A stretch of DNA of 33,864 nt from positions 1 through 33,864 of the forward strand of contig CANLGL010000061.1 in NCBI GenBank assembly GCA_947490345.1. The letters are read 5' to 3'. The translations under genes were made by a program, and so were the position numbers. The DNA comes from Deltaproteobacteria bacterium. GTDB lineage: Bacteria > Myxococcota_A > UBA796 > SXON01. This document shows positions 1 through 9,773 of the stretch, piece after piece. The stretch's first letter is position 1; every line of letters starts with the position of its first letter. Under the pieces are notes generated by a model. The model saw nothing but the letters and a program-made list of their open reading frames with translations. It searched no databases and had not been told where the DNA came from.

Positions 1-28
1 CCAAACAAACGACTCGAACTGACGAGTG

Positions 29-145
29 GCGAGTTTGGTGTCGTGGCGACACCAAACTGCCCTCTCACGACCGCGAACAGCGAGTTTGGTGTCGTGGCGA
101 CACCAAACTCGCATCTCACACTTACGACCGCCGAGTTTGGTGCCG
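29..145. repeat. Palindromic repeat array, exact 51-bp period, upstream of a Y1 HUH gene
   Basis: Two complete hairpins and one left half lie at an exact 51-bp period. Copy 1 has 12-nt arms at 32-43 and 47-58 (agtttggtgtcg / cgacaccaaact) around the loop tgg. Copy 2 is a perfect 15-bp stem at 80-94 and 98-112 with the same loop. Copy 3 (131-145) keeps only the left arm, with one change, before running into G/C-only sequence. Another right-arm fragment (ccaaac) starts at base 1. The spacers share TCTCAC and ACGACCGC, so this is not a CRISPR. Short hairpins in tandem beside a Y1 HUH gene are what REP/RAYT loci look like; that link is inferred from position. Confidence 0.8.
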
Positions 146-218
146 CGGCGCGGCGGCGGAGCCTCGGGGGCGGCGCGGGGGGCGGCGGCGCCGGAGGCGG
201 CGCGGGGGGCGGCGGGAG
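146..218. repeat. G/C-only low-complexity tract with a 20-bp direct repeat
   Basis: This stretch is almost pure G and C. It contains the same 20-bp word twice, at 169-188 and 196-215 (period 27). It lies between the palindromes and the transposase-like gene. Long frames that run through it come from the base composition and are not taken as genes. A similar G/C-rich tract with a repeated GCCGGGACCGCC lies beside the second palindrome set, at 12762-12830. Confidence 0.55.
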
Positions 219-289
219 CTGCACCAGTGCGCTGTCTTTCGCAGCGGTGACCTTGCCGTCTTCGTCGACGGTGCCTACCCTCCGGCGCC

Positions 290-1090
290 ATGGAAATCAC
301 CCACCTCACCTGGGCCACAATCGGCCGACAATCAGCCTTTCCAACGGAGGCCGCTCGGCGCCGGGTGCTGCGCGCGCTCGCGACCGCGGTCGGCGATGTT
401 CTGGTGCTATTCGCGCTCGTCGACGACCATGTCCACCTCGTCGTGCGCGTGGAGGAAGCACGCCTGCGTCGGGTGCAAGGAGCCGTGACGAGGGTGCTGA
501 ACTCCCGGTCGGATGCGGAGTTTGCCGCGCCCTACGCGAGGCCCGTCACCACGCGAAAACACATGACGACCCTGATCGGGTACTGCCTCGGTCAGTTCGA
601 ACACCACGGGCTCGCGGACGATCCGGCAACCGCAACCGGTTCGTGTTTTCCCGATCTCGTCGGCGCGCGCCGCTTGCCCGGACTCACGCTCCAACTCGAC
701 GCGGCCTTGCCGCGCGTCCGCTTGCGTGCGGTGTATGCGGCAGTGGGGCTCGACACGGCGCTGAAACCGGCCGCGGACGAAGACCTCCGGGCGCTGGGTC
801 CGGCGCGATTCGCCGAACTCGTGGCGCAGACCTTCTCGATCGCCCCGGGGTTCGCCGGCCAGACGGAGGATGTCGTCGCGGCGCGCGGGGCCGCGGCGCA
901 CCTGGCGGCCCAGGTGGGGCTACGGCCGCGGGACGTCGCCGCCGCGCTCGGCGTCTCGCCGAGCGCGGCAAATCGCCTGGCGAAAAAGCCCGCCGACGCC
1001 GGAGACCTGCGCGCCGTTCGCCTTCGAGCCGCGCTCGAAGCCGCCGCGCTCCAGCGCCGCCTTCCGAGCGCCGCGAACGGGCGCAACTGA
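290..1090 (+). CDS. Y1 HUH transposase-like protein (REP-associated/RAYT type) with C-terminal HTH
   Basis: This 266-residue protein is probably a single-strand DNA nicking and joining enzyme of the IS200/REP-transposase superfamily. The metal-binding HxH motif is H47-V-H49 in 'VDDHVHLVV'. The candidate nucleophile is Y98 in Y-C-L-G-Q102, the YxxxQ pattern of IS200-type TnpA, followed by H105-H106-G. Residues about 206-250 (RPRDVAAALGVSPSAANRLA) look like a helix-turn-helix that could read DNA. The central part is weakly conserved, so it was recognised by motifs rather than overall similarity. The gene at 12997-13842 has the same motifs at the same spacing. The ATG at 290 has no clear Shine-Dalgarno sequence. 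Palindromes upstream (29-145) are the likely substrate; mobility is inferred. Confidence 0.75.
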   Translation: MEITHLTWATIGRQSAFPTEAARRRVLRALATAVGDVLVLFALVDDHVHLVVRVEEARLRRVQGAVTRVLNSRSDAEFAAPYARPVTTRKHMTTLIGYCLGQFEHHGLADDPATATGSCFPDLVGARRLPGLTLQLDAALPRVRLRAVYAAVGLDTALKPAADEDLRALGPARFAELVAQTFSIAPGFAGQTEDVVAARGAAAHLAAQVGLRPRDVAAALGVSPSAANRLAKKPADAGDLRAVRLRAALEAAALQRRLPSAANGRN

Positions 1091-1210
1091 CGAAGGGGCC
1101 TCCGCCGCCAGCCGACGCACTTCCAGCGGCGCCGCGATGCGCCGGAGCGCGATTCTGACGAGACGCCCAAGCTCGGCGCATCGCCCAGCAATGCGACGCG
1201 GATCACCAGC

Positions 1211-1230
1211 TATACTGCCCGGTGTTGGAG
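1211..1230 (+). promoter_or_regulatory. Possible -10 element and ribosome binding site of the ferritin-like lipoprotein gene
   Basis: TATACT at 1211-1216 matches five of six bases of a -10 box and stands out in GC-rich sequence. It would start transcription about 12 nt before the ATG at 1236. GGAG at 1227-1230 is 5 nt from that ATG and fixes the start. No convincing -35 box is seen, so the promoter call is tentative; the ribosome binding site is firmer. Confidence 0.4.
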
Positions 1231-1235
1231 CTCCC

Positions 1236-2678
1236 ATGCACCCGCGATCGCTGCTGACCCTGAAGCTCCTCCTGCTGGCGGCGATCGCCGCCGAGGGTTG
1301 CGACGTCGCCCCCACGACCGCGACCGCGACCGAACCCTGTCCGGGCGCAGAAAGTCTCCTCTCCCCCGGCGGCCTGCCCACAGGGTTCGAACGCTGTGCG
1401 GATGGCGCCGTCAATCGTGTTGAGGCGCTAGCCGTTCCTGCCGACGGCCTCGGCCACGCGTGCACGGGAGGCACCGGCGCGATGGAGTGCAGCAACGACA
1501 ACGCCTGTACCGACGGTCCCCGGGGTCAGTGCGTGGGGGACTGGACCGAGGCCGACGACACCGGCGAAGCGCGACGCTACTCCTGCGTCTGTCAGTACCA
1601 CTGCGAAGACGACTCGGATTGCGAGGCTGATGAGGCGTGCGTTTCGTCCTGGGTGACGGACACGCACATCCCTGCCTTCTGCGCGATGGCGGAGTGCCGT
1701 ACTGGGGAGGACTGCCCCGAACGCGAGTGCGGACTCAGCGCCTATTCGGACGGATGCGACGTGGGCGTCAGCCTTCTGTGTCGCGATGCAGAAACCGACA
1801 CCTGCCGCGTCGATGAGGACTGCCCCAAGGCCTCCCAGTCTTGCGGGTGGGACTACCAGTCCCCAGAGTTTTTTGCTTGCCAGACGCCAAACTGCGCCAT
1901 CGGCCGCCCCCTTCTCGTGGAAGGCGGCCCACGCCTGGCCCACGCGACGTCCCGCGCCGACTGGTCCGAAGCAGCTTCCGCTTCGCCCGACGGAGCCCCC
2001 GACGCCGCCGACGCCCCCAACGACGCCCAGCGCGCCGCCCTCGCCGTCCACTGGCGCGCCGTCGCGGCGGCGGAGCACGCCAGCATCGGCAGCTTCGCAC
2101 GATTCACGCTTCAACTGCTCGCGCTGGGCGCCCCGTCCGAGCTGCTCTTCGACACGCAGACCGCCGCCGCCGACGAGGTGCGCCACGCACGGATCGCATA
2201 CGGCTTCGCGTCTCGGTACGCTGGAGTAGCGGTCGGGCCGGGACCCCTTCCGCTCCACGGTGCGATGCCCGCCTTGGACGCCCCTGGCGTGCTCGCCGGG
2301 CTCATCGACGAGGCCTGCGTCGGCGAAACAGTCGGTGCCGCCGAAGCGGGTGCCGCGGCGGCAGCCTGTCGCGATCCCCAAGTTCGTTCGGCGCTGCTCT
2401 CCATCGCCACCGACGAGTCCCGTCACGCGGCGCTCGCCTGGCGCGCCGTGCAGTGGCTGGTCAACGCGCATCCCGAGCTCCGCGCCTTCGCCGCGGAGCG
2501 CTTCACTACTGCGGTTTCGGCGCTGCGTTCGGCGCCGTGCAGGGTTCCCGCGTTGGACCTCGCCGCACACGGCGTCCTCGCCGGGCAGGAAAAGCAGCGG
2601 CTCCGCGAGGCAGCCCTGCGCGAGGTCGTCGAGCCCCTCGGCGCCGCGTGCTTCGGACCGGCGGCTACTTCCGCTTGA
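1236..2678 (+). CDS. Lipoprotein with Cys-rich region and ferritin-like di-iron domain
   Basis: This 480-residue predicted lipoprotein starts at 1236 behind GGAG. Its signal peptide ends in a lipobox-like AAEGC. Residues about 60-220 are Cys- and Asp-rich (patterns such as CEDDSDC and CRVDEDC), typical of secreted myxobacterial proteins. After an Ala/Pro/Asp linker, the C-terminal 200 residues form a helical domain with ferritin-type ligands: E280-H281, E314-x2-H317, E364 and E394-x2-H397 (DEVRHA and DESRHA). A di-iron site for iron, oxygen or peroxide chemistry in the envelope is plausible; the substrate is unknown. A longer frame from 870 overlaps the upstream gene antiparallel to sense and lacks a signal peptide, so it was not used. 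Its stop codon overlaps the end of the convergent S1-domain gene by 14 bp. Confidence 0.8.
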   Translation: MHPRSLLTLKLLLLAAIAAEGCDVAPTTATATEPCPGAESLLSPGGLPTGFERCADGAVNRVEALAVPADGLGHACTGGTGAMECSNDNACTDGPRGQCVGDWTEADDTGEARRYSCVCQYHCEDDSDCEADEACVSSWVTDTHIPAFCAMAECRTGEDCPERECGLSAYSDGCDVGVSLLCRDAETDTCRVDEDCPKASQSCGWDYQSPEFFACQTPNCAIGRPLLVEGGPRLAHATSRADWSEAASASPDGAPDAADAPNDAQRAALAVHWRAVAAAEHASIGSFARFTLQLLALGAPSELLFDTQTAAADEVRHARIAYGFASRYAGVAVGPGPLPLHGAMPALDAPGVLAGLIDEACVGETVGAAEAGAAAAACRDPQVRSALLSIATDESRHAALAWRAVQWLVNAHPELRAFAAERFTTAVSALRSAPCRVPALDLAAHGVLAGQEKQRLREAALREVVEPLGAACFGPAATSA

Positions 2679-3645
2679 CCTTGACGTCCTTCAACAGGGC
2701 CGCGAACAAGTCGAACCCCTGACGAAGCGGTGGGCCGCCGACGGGCGCCCCCGACGCGGCGGCGACTGGCGCGGAACCGACGGCCTTGATGCTGAGATCG
2801 ACACGACGGCGGGCCCGGTCGATGGCCAGTACCCGGACGGTGACGACGTCGCCCTCCTTCACCACGTCGCTGGGGTGCTTCACGCGAGCGTCCGCGAGGT
2901 TGGAGATGTGGACCAGCCCCTCGATTCCGTTGGGGAGCGCCACGAAGGCACCGAAGTCGGCCAGGCGGGTAACCGTGCCGTCGACGACCTCGTTGACCTG
3001 AAGCGCTCCGTAGCGCTCTGACAGACGGGCGCGCTCCTCCTCCTCCACCAATGCACGTCGCGACACGACGACGTCGCGGCCGCGCATGTCGTGGATGAGG
3101 AAGGGAAGACTCTGACCGACGTGCTCGGCGGCGCCGATCTCGTTGACGGCGGTGTGGGAGCCTGGACAGAAGGCGGCAATGCCGTCGGCCAGCGCTACCT
3201 GCCACCCGGAATCCGTGACCGAGGTAATCCGGCCCACGACCGGCATCTTCGCCGACATGGCCTCGGTCAACATCTCGCGAGCTGCGCCCCCGCTGGGCGT
3301 GCGCGTCAGGCGAACCTCGCCCTCGGTGGAAAGGACGAAGGCCTCCACCATCTCGCCGAGGGCGACCTCGCCGAGCTCCAGCCGGTCGAGCGCGGCATCG
3401 GCCTTGCCGCCGACGTCGACGAAAACTGCCTGTTGGCCGACGCTGGTCACCCGGCCGCGAACCCGCTGCCCAACGCGAAGTCCGCCGGTCCGGCGCGCGC
3501 CGCCGAATTCCTCCATGAGCGCCGCAACGTCGGCCCGGTCCATCTCCGCAACGGCACGAAGCCCTTCGAAGTCGGTCGGCGCGCGGTCGGGGGGCGGCGC
3601 CACCACCGCCGGCACGTGCGCCGCGTGAGCGACCCGAACCACCAT
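2665..3645 (-). CDS. S1-domain RNA-binding protein (three S1 repeats)
   Basis: This 326-residue protein contains three S1 (OB-fold) repeats. The first is at about residues 58-120 (VGQRVRGRVTSVGQQAVFVDVGGKA), the second at about 137-205 (VVGRITSVTDSGWQVALADG). The third, at about 225-300, is the most canonical (GTVTRLADFGAFVALPNGIEGLVHIS). Ribosomal protein S1 normally has four to six repeats, so this is a short S1-like RNA-binding protein, not the main rpsA product. The ATG at 3645 is the best start but has no clear Shine-Dalgarno sequence; an ATG at 3543 would still keep all three repeats. A frame extending to 4368 runs antisense through csrA and queA and is rejected. It is divergent from the csrA-like gene 180 bp away and tail-to-tail with the ferritin-like gene. 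Confidence 0.85.
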   Translation of the reverse strand: MVVRVAHAAHVPAVVAPPPDRAPTDFEGLRAVAEMDRADVAALMEEFGGARRTGGLRVGQRVRGRVTSVGQQAVFVDVGGKADAALDRLELGEVALGEMVEAFVLSTEGEVRLTRTPSGGAAREMLTEAMSAKMPVVGRITSVTDSGWQVALADGIAAFCPGSHTAVNEIGAAEHVGQSLPFLIHDMRGRDVVVSRRALVEEEERARLSERYGALQVNEVVDGTVTRLADFGAFVALPNGIEGLVHISNLADARVKHPSDVVKEGDVVTVRVLAIDRARRRVDLSIKAVGSAPVAAASGAPVGGPPLRQGFDLFAALLKDVKVKRK

Positions 3646-3825
3646 GGGAGATTGTGGCGTTTCCGCAACAGCTTCCGGCGCATTGTCGGCCGCGTCGCGA
3701 GGTCCACGGCGGCGGGAGGGTCGGCGTTGCAGGTCGGACAAGGTCGGCTCGGGAGCCGCGCTGGCTATCCCGCCCGCGAGCCCAGTGCGGTTGCGAAAGC
3801 GCCCAACCCCGCGTAAGCTCTGGCC

Positions 3826-4035
3826 GTGCTCAACATCACCCAGTTTCAGGACGACGTGGTCGTGATCCGGATGGGTGGTCAGGTCGTGCGCATCTACATC
3901 AACAGCGTGCATCGCGGTTCGGTTCGCTTCGCCATCGACGCGCCGCAGAACGTCGAGATCGAGCGCATCAGCCCCATGCCCGCCGAGCTGCCCGAGCCCG
4001 AGGTGATCACCCGGCGCGTGCTTCCCCGGCGGTAG
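3826..4035 (+). CDS. Divergent CsrA/RsmA-like RNA-binding protein
   Basis: This 69-residue protein starts at GTG and resembles CsrA along its first 50 residues: MLNITQ, then VVVIRMGGQVVRIYIN, then RGSVRFAIDAPQNVEIER. The DAP-x-x-V-x-(I/V)-x-R segment matches CsrA's 'NAPKEVAVHR', including the RNA-contacting Arg equivalent to R44. R6 of CsrA is replaced by Gln. CsrA proteins bind GGA motifs in mRNA leaders and control translation. The tail is longer and more Pro/Glu-rich than usual. The gene lies 6 nt before queA at the head of a long run, an unusual position. A weak TTGCGA-17-TAAGCT promoter at 3791-3819 would give a nearly leaderless mRNA. RNA binding is inferred. Confidence 0.65.
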   Translation: MLNITQFQDDVVVIRMGGQVVRIYINSVHRGSVRFAIDAPQNVEIERISPMPAELPEPEVITRRVLPRR

Positions 4036-4041
4036 CCGCCG

Positions 4042-5088
4042 ATGTCGTCGCCGATCGACGACCCCCTCGGGGGTTGGGACTTCGAGCTGCCGGATGCGCT
4101 CATCGCCAAGACGCCGCCCCGTGAGCGCGACGGGGGGCGACTGTTGGTCGTCGGTGACGCGCTCCAGGACCGGCAGGTTCGCGACCTGCCCGCAGTGTTC
4201 CGTGCCGGCGATCTGCTCGTCCTGAACGATGTCCGAGTGCGCAAGGCGAGGCTGCGGGCCACACGCCATTCCGGCGGCGCCGTGGAGGTGCTGGTGCTCC
4301 GGGCCGGCGAGGCCGACTCCGACGGCGAGCTGGGCGAGGCGCTGGTTCGGCCCGCGCGGAAGCTCCACGTCGGCGACACGCTTCGCTGCGGCAGCGGCAG
4401 CATCGTGGTCCTCGCGCTTTCCGGGGAGGGTCGCGCTCAGCTCCGCTTTGTGCCCTCACTCGCGACGCTCGAGGCTGACGCGGGCGAAATGCCGCTGCCG
4501 CCCTACTTGGACCGTCCAGCCGACGCCGACGACGAGCACCGGTACCAGACCGTCTATGCGGTCGCCGGTCGGCTCCAGGCCGCGGCGGCCCCGACGGCTG
4601 GGCTCCACCTCTCCGAGCGGCTTCTCGCTGAGCTTTCAGCGATGGGCGTGCAGCGTGCACAGGTGACGCTCGAGGTCGGCTTGGGCACCTTCCGGCCGCT
4701 CACCGCCGCAATGCTGGCTTCCGGCAAGCTGCACCCGGAGCGCTATGTCGTGCCCGAGGCGACGTGGCGCGCCATCGACAACGCGCGGCGCGAGGGTCGC
4801 CGCGTCGTCGCGGTGGGCACCACCGTCGTGCGCACGCTGGAGAGCGCCAGCGGGCCCGGCCCCGGCGAGACCGACATCCTGCTTGTCCCCGGCTGGCGCC
4901 CCCAGCGTGTCGATGCGCTCTTGACCAACTTCCACCTCCCCCGCTCGTCGCTGTTGATGCTGGTGGGGGCGTTCGCTGGGCAGGAGAGGGTGTTGGCCGC
5001 CTACCGCCATGCCGTCGACGCACGGTACCGCTTCTTCAGCTACGGCGACGCCTGCTTCTTTCCGGCGCCGAGCGGCATGACGGGGTAG
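4042..5088 (+). CDS. queA: S-adenosylmethionine:tRNA ribosyltransferase-isomerase
   Basis: QueA transfers and isomerises the ribose of S-adenosylmethionine onto preQ1 in tRNA, making epoxyqueuosine. The protein has 348 residues, the normal length. It shows the N-terminal DF-x-LP-x-x-LIA-x-x-P-x-x-R-D start, 'GDLLVLNDVRV', and the strongly conserved 'APTAGLHLSERLL' and 'VTLEVGLGTFRPL' blocks. The C-terminal 'TNFHLPRSSLLMLVGAFAG' and 'YRFFSYGDACFF' are also typical. It is followed 12 nt later by tgt, the preceding enzyme of the queuosine pathway, so the two are almost certainly co-transcribed. Confidence 0.97.
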   Translation: MSSPIDDPLGGWDFELPDALIAKTPPRERDGGRLLVVGDALQDRQVRDLPAVFRAGDLLVLNDVRVRKARLRATRHSGGAVEVLVLRAGEADSDGELGEALVRPARKLHVGDTLRCGSGSIVVLALSGEGRAQLRFVPSLATLEADAGEMPLPPYLDRPADADDEHRYQTVYAVAGRLQAAAAPTAGLHLSERLLAELSAMGVQRAQVTLEVGLGTFRPLTAAMLASGKLHPERYVVPEATWRAIDNARREGRRVVAVGTTVVRTLESASGPGPGETDILLVPGWRPQRVDALLTNFHLPRSSLLMLVGAFAGQERVLAAYRHAVDARYRFFSYGDACFFPAPSGMTG

Positions 5089-6570
<1,482 letters not shown>

Positions 6571-6571
<1 letters not shown>

Positions 6572-8328
6572 TGGAAGCGGGACTCATCGCGCGGATCACC
6601 ATCACCGCCGGTTCGATTCTCGTCGGACTCTGGGTGCTGTCCACCAGCTTCTTGCCGGCGCCGATGCAGGCGGAGATGAAGCGGGTGTGCGAGCTGGAGC
6701 TGCTGGAAGAGATTCCCGAAAACACGCCGCCGGCCGAGAAGTTCACCGAGTGGCTTCCCTGCAACGTGCTGGTGCGCGGCATCGATCTGGCCGGCGGTAT
6801 CGACCTGACCCTGTACGTCGATGTCGAGGAGGCAGTGCGGTCGACCGTGCTGCGGGAAATCCAGCCAGTCAAGCGCGCGGCAGAGGACAATGGGGTCAAG
6901 CTGATCGACGTGCGGCGGGACCGCAAGGATGCCGCCCTTCTGGTGCAGGCCGCTCCTGAAACCACGATTGAACAGGTCACTGGCCTCATCAACGGGCGGC
7001 TGGCCGGCTACCAATACGCCAGCACGCGGGAAGAAAACGGCGGCTCGTGGCTCGTCTACCGGATGTCTGACGGCCGCGCCGACGAGATCCGTCGCAACGC
7101 GGTAGAGCAAGCACGGGAGGTCATCGAGCACCGCATCAACGGTTCCGGCGTGAAAGAGCCGCAGATTACCCGCAAGGGCGAGACTGGCGTGAACATCCAG
7201 CTGCCGGGCGAGTCCGACATTGACAAGGTCAAGGCCTCCATCGGCGGCACCGCTCGGCTCGAGTTCATGCTCGTGGACGAGGACGCCGACGACGTCGCGA
7301 TCCTCACCGCGGCGGATGCGGCACGCGCCGAGCTTGCCGTGGAGGACCAGGCAGACGACCTGAAGGTGTCGGAGCGGCTGCAAGACCAGGGCGTGCTCCG
7401 CCCCGGCCAGCGCGTGTTCTGGCAGTACGAGGGCAAGCCCCCGGTCCGGGGAGAAGGCTTCGTGATCAAGGACGAGGTCCTCCTCACCGGAGACGACGTC
7501 GCGACCGCGCGCACCGAGAAGAATGACCAAACGGGCGACTTCTACGTGGCCCTGGAGTTCAAGCCGCACGGCAGCGCCGTGTTCTCGGACGTCACCGGCA
7601 AGAACGTCAAGAAGCGCCTCGCCATCATCCTCGACTCCCAGGTGCGCTCGGCGCCCACGATCCAGCAGAAGATCTCGGGGACGGCCAGCATCTCGGTCGG
7701 CGAGGGCAACATGCAGCAGACGCTCGACGATGCGTCGCAGCTCGCGCGTTTCCTCCGCAGCGGCGCCTTGCCCGCACCGGTCAGCATCGGTGATTTCCGG
7801 CTGATCGGCCCTCAACTTGGTGAAAGGGCAATCTTCGAGGGCACGCTCGCCTCGCTCATCGGCTGTGTGCTCGTCTTCCTCTTCGCGGGGATCTACTACC
7901 GAAAGAGCGGCCTGCTCGCCGACGTCTCGTTGGTGGTCAACGCGCTCTTGTGCCTTGCGCTCATCGTCGGCTTCGGGGCGACGCTCACCCTTCCGGGCAT
8001 CTGCGGCATCGCCCTGACGATTGGCATGGCGGTCGACGCCAACATCATCATCTTCGAGCGCATTCGTGAAGAACTCCGGGCGGGCAAGAGTGCCGCCAAC
8101 GCCATCGAGATCGGTTTTGACCGCGCTTCGGTGGCCGTCATCGACGCCAACATCTGCACGCTGCTCGCGGGTGTCGTGCTCTACAGCTACGGCACCGGCC
8201 CGCTGAAGGGCTTCGCGGTCACGCTGATGTTCGGCATCTTCACCACCCTCTACTCCGGCGTATTCGTCAGCAGAACCCTGATGGAGTGGGCCTTCCGAAA
8301 CAAGACCGCCAGCGGCGTGAGCATCTGA
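6571..8328 (+). CDS. secD: Protein translocase subunit SecD
   Basis: SecD works with SecF to drive late steps of Sec-dependent export using the proton gradient. The 585-residue protein has one N-terminal helix (about residues 5-27), then the P1-head motif 'GIDLAGGIDLTLYVDVEEAV', which corresponds to the D-LRGG motif of other SecD proteins. A large periplasmic region follows, and a C-terminal bundle of about five helices begins near residue 425. The bundle contains 'GMAVDANIIIFERIREELR', the hallmark SecD/SecF transmembrane motif. It overlaps yajC by one base and secF by one base (TGATG). Confidence 0.97.
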
Positions 8329-9482
8329 TGTTCGAGATCATCCCCAAGACCTTCTGGTACGACTTCGTCGCCCGCCGCACCTTCTGGGCGGTCGCCTCGT
8401 TCACCACGAGCTTTGTCGGCATCGGCCTGTTCCTGACCGTTGGCCCGATCTGGAGCATCGACTTCACCGGCGGTACCGAGATCGACATGCACTTCGAGAA
8501 GAGCATCCCGATCGAAGACGTACGAAAGATCCTCGCCACCGTGGACATCGGTGAAGACGCGGTTCAGCAGGTCGGCGCTGCGGCCGACAACCAATACGCG
8601 GTCCGCATCCAAGGCGACACCTCCGCCCACGACGACGAGCTCGCCGCGGTCCGCAGCGCGCTGGAGAGCGCCCATGGCGCGACCTGGATCGACGAGTTTC
8701 ACGTCGAAAACGAGGTCGGCGCCCGGGTGGCAATCTTGTACACCGGTCCACTGGTGCCCATCGCGAGTCTCCAGTCCGAGCTGGCCGAGGTGGACGGCGT
8801 CCGGGTCGAGGTCGGCGCCGACGAAAACACCTTCTACGTGCGCCTGCCGGGCGTCGCCGACAGCATCCAGGCGGCGCTCACGGCGGGTTTGCCCGACAAC
8901 CCGCCGACCATCGATCGGTCCGACAGCATCGGGCCGAAAGTAGGGGACAGCCTCCGCACCGCCGGCTTGATGGCGCTCGTCGTTTCGACGCTGTTGCACC
9001 TCGTGTACGTCGCCATCCGCTTCGACTTCACCTTCGCGCCAGGCGCGATCATCTGCCTGGTCCACGACGTCTGCATCACCGTCGGCATCCTCGTCGCCAC
9101 CCGTCAGGAATTCGGCCTCTCCACGATCAGCGCGCTCTTGACCCTGTCTGGGTACTCCCTCAACGACACCATCGTCGTCTACGACCGCATCCGCGAGAAC
9201 ATGGAGCGCTACCGACAGAAGGACTTCGGCGGCCTCATCAACGACAGCATCAACCAGACGCTGTCCCGCACGATCATGACCGCGGGCGCCACGTCGTTGG
9301 CGATGATCCCGTTCTTGTTCATCGGTGGTCCGGTGCTCTTCCAGTTCGCGTTCGTCATGCTCATCGGCATCGTCGTCGGCACCTACTCCTCGGTCTACGT
9401 GGCGGCGCCGCTGACGATGATCCTCCGTGAATACGAGCCGGCGCTGCGGCGGCTGGTCGGCTTCGGCACCAAAGCCGGATAG
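8328..9482 (+). CDS. secF: Protein translocase subunit SecF
   Basis: This 384-residue protein starts at the ATG overlapping the secD stop. A longer frame from 8286 lies inside secD and is not needed. 'IDFTGGTEIDMHFE' follows the first helix. 'SIGPKVGDSL' opens the C-terminal helix bundle, and 'GYSLNDTIVVYDRIRENM' is the SecF counterpart of the SecD membrane motif. 'SRTIMTAGAT' and 'GTYSSVYVAAP' are also standard. It forms the SecDF complex with the preceding gene product. Confidence 0.97.
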   Translation: MFEIIPKTFWYDFVARRTFWAVASFTTSFVGIGLFLTVGPIWSIDFTGGTEIDMHFEKSIPIEDVRKILATVDIGEDAVQQVGAAADNQYAVRIQGDTSAHDDELAAVRSALESAHGATWIDEFHVENEVGARVAILYTGPLVPIASLQSELAEVDGVRVEVGADENTFYVRLPGVADSIQAALTAGLPDNPPTIDRSDSIGPKVGDSLRTAGLMALVVSTLLHLVYVAIRFDFTFAPGAIICLVHDVCITVGILVATRQEFGLSTISALLTLSGYSLNDTIVVYDRIRENMERYRQKDFGGLINDSINQTLSRTIMTAGATSLAMIPFLFIGGPVLFQFAFVMLIGIVVGTYSSVYVAAPLTMILREYEPALRRLVGFGTKAG

Positions 9483-9492
9483 GCTGGTCACG

Positions 9493-9771
9493 ATGACCAA
9501 GAGCGAGTTGGTGGACGCCGTTTCCCATCGCCACTCGGTGCCCCGCGTGGTGGCGGAGGCCGTGGTGGACAGCTTCTTTTCGGGCATCGCCAAGGCGCTC
9601 GGGCGGGGCGCCCGCGTGGAGCTTCGCGGCTTCGGCAGCTTCGCTGTCCGCGCGTACGACGGCTACACCGGGCGCGATCCACGAACAGGGGCCGCCATCG
9701 CCGTCAAGCCCAAGGTGCTGCCGGTCTTCCGGGTGGGCCGCGAGCTCCGGCTGCGCGTCGAGGGCGAGTAG
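9493..9771 (+). CDS. HU/IHF-family DNA-bending protein, IHF beta-like
   Basis: This 92-residue protein begins MTKSELVDAV, as IhfB proteins do. It has the family core 'RVELRGFGSFAVR' and the DNA-arm segment 'GRDPRTGAAIAVKPKVLPVFRVGRELR', including the arm-tip Pro region. Such proteins bend DNA in nucleoid organisation, recombination and promoter architecture. The length is normal. It lies 10 nt after secF and 2 nt before the next gene, so it appears to belong to the same transcript. IHF beta is favoured over HU by the N-terminus, but that distinction is not certain. Confidence 0.88.
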   Translation: MTKSELVDAVSHRHSVPRVVAEAVVDSFFSGIAKALGRGARVELRGFGSFAVRAYDGYTGRDPRTGAAIAVKPKVLPVFRVGRELRLRVEGE

Positions 9772-9773
9772 CC

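Noticed and set aside
29..145. CRISPR array (regular repeat and spacer look)
   Set aside because: The spacers are only about 18-19 bp and share conserved words, the repeats are full palindromes, and no cas genes lie nearby.
26..289. Small ORFs in the palindrome region
   Set aside because: They translate the repeats and the G/C-only tract; no start signal or conserved domain.
870..1235. N-terminal extension of the ferritin-like lipoprotein
   Set aside because: The ATG at 1236 has GGAG and a signal peptide with lipobox; the extension overlaps the Y1 HUH gene in another frame and reads like shadow sequence.
1370..1400. tRNA T-loop-like word (ggttcgaa)
   Set aside because: It lies inside the lipoprotein coding sequence with no matching acceptor, D or anticodon arms.
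3646..4368. N-terminal extension of the S1-like protein on the minus strand
   Set aside because: It runs antisense through csrA and queA, has no domain, and the three S1 repeats are complete without it.
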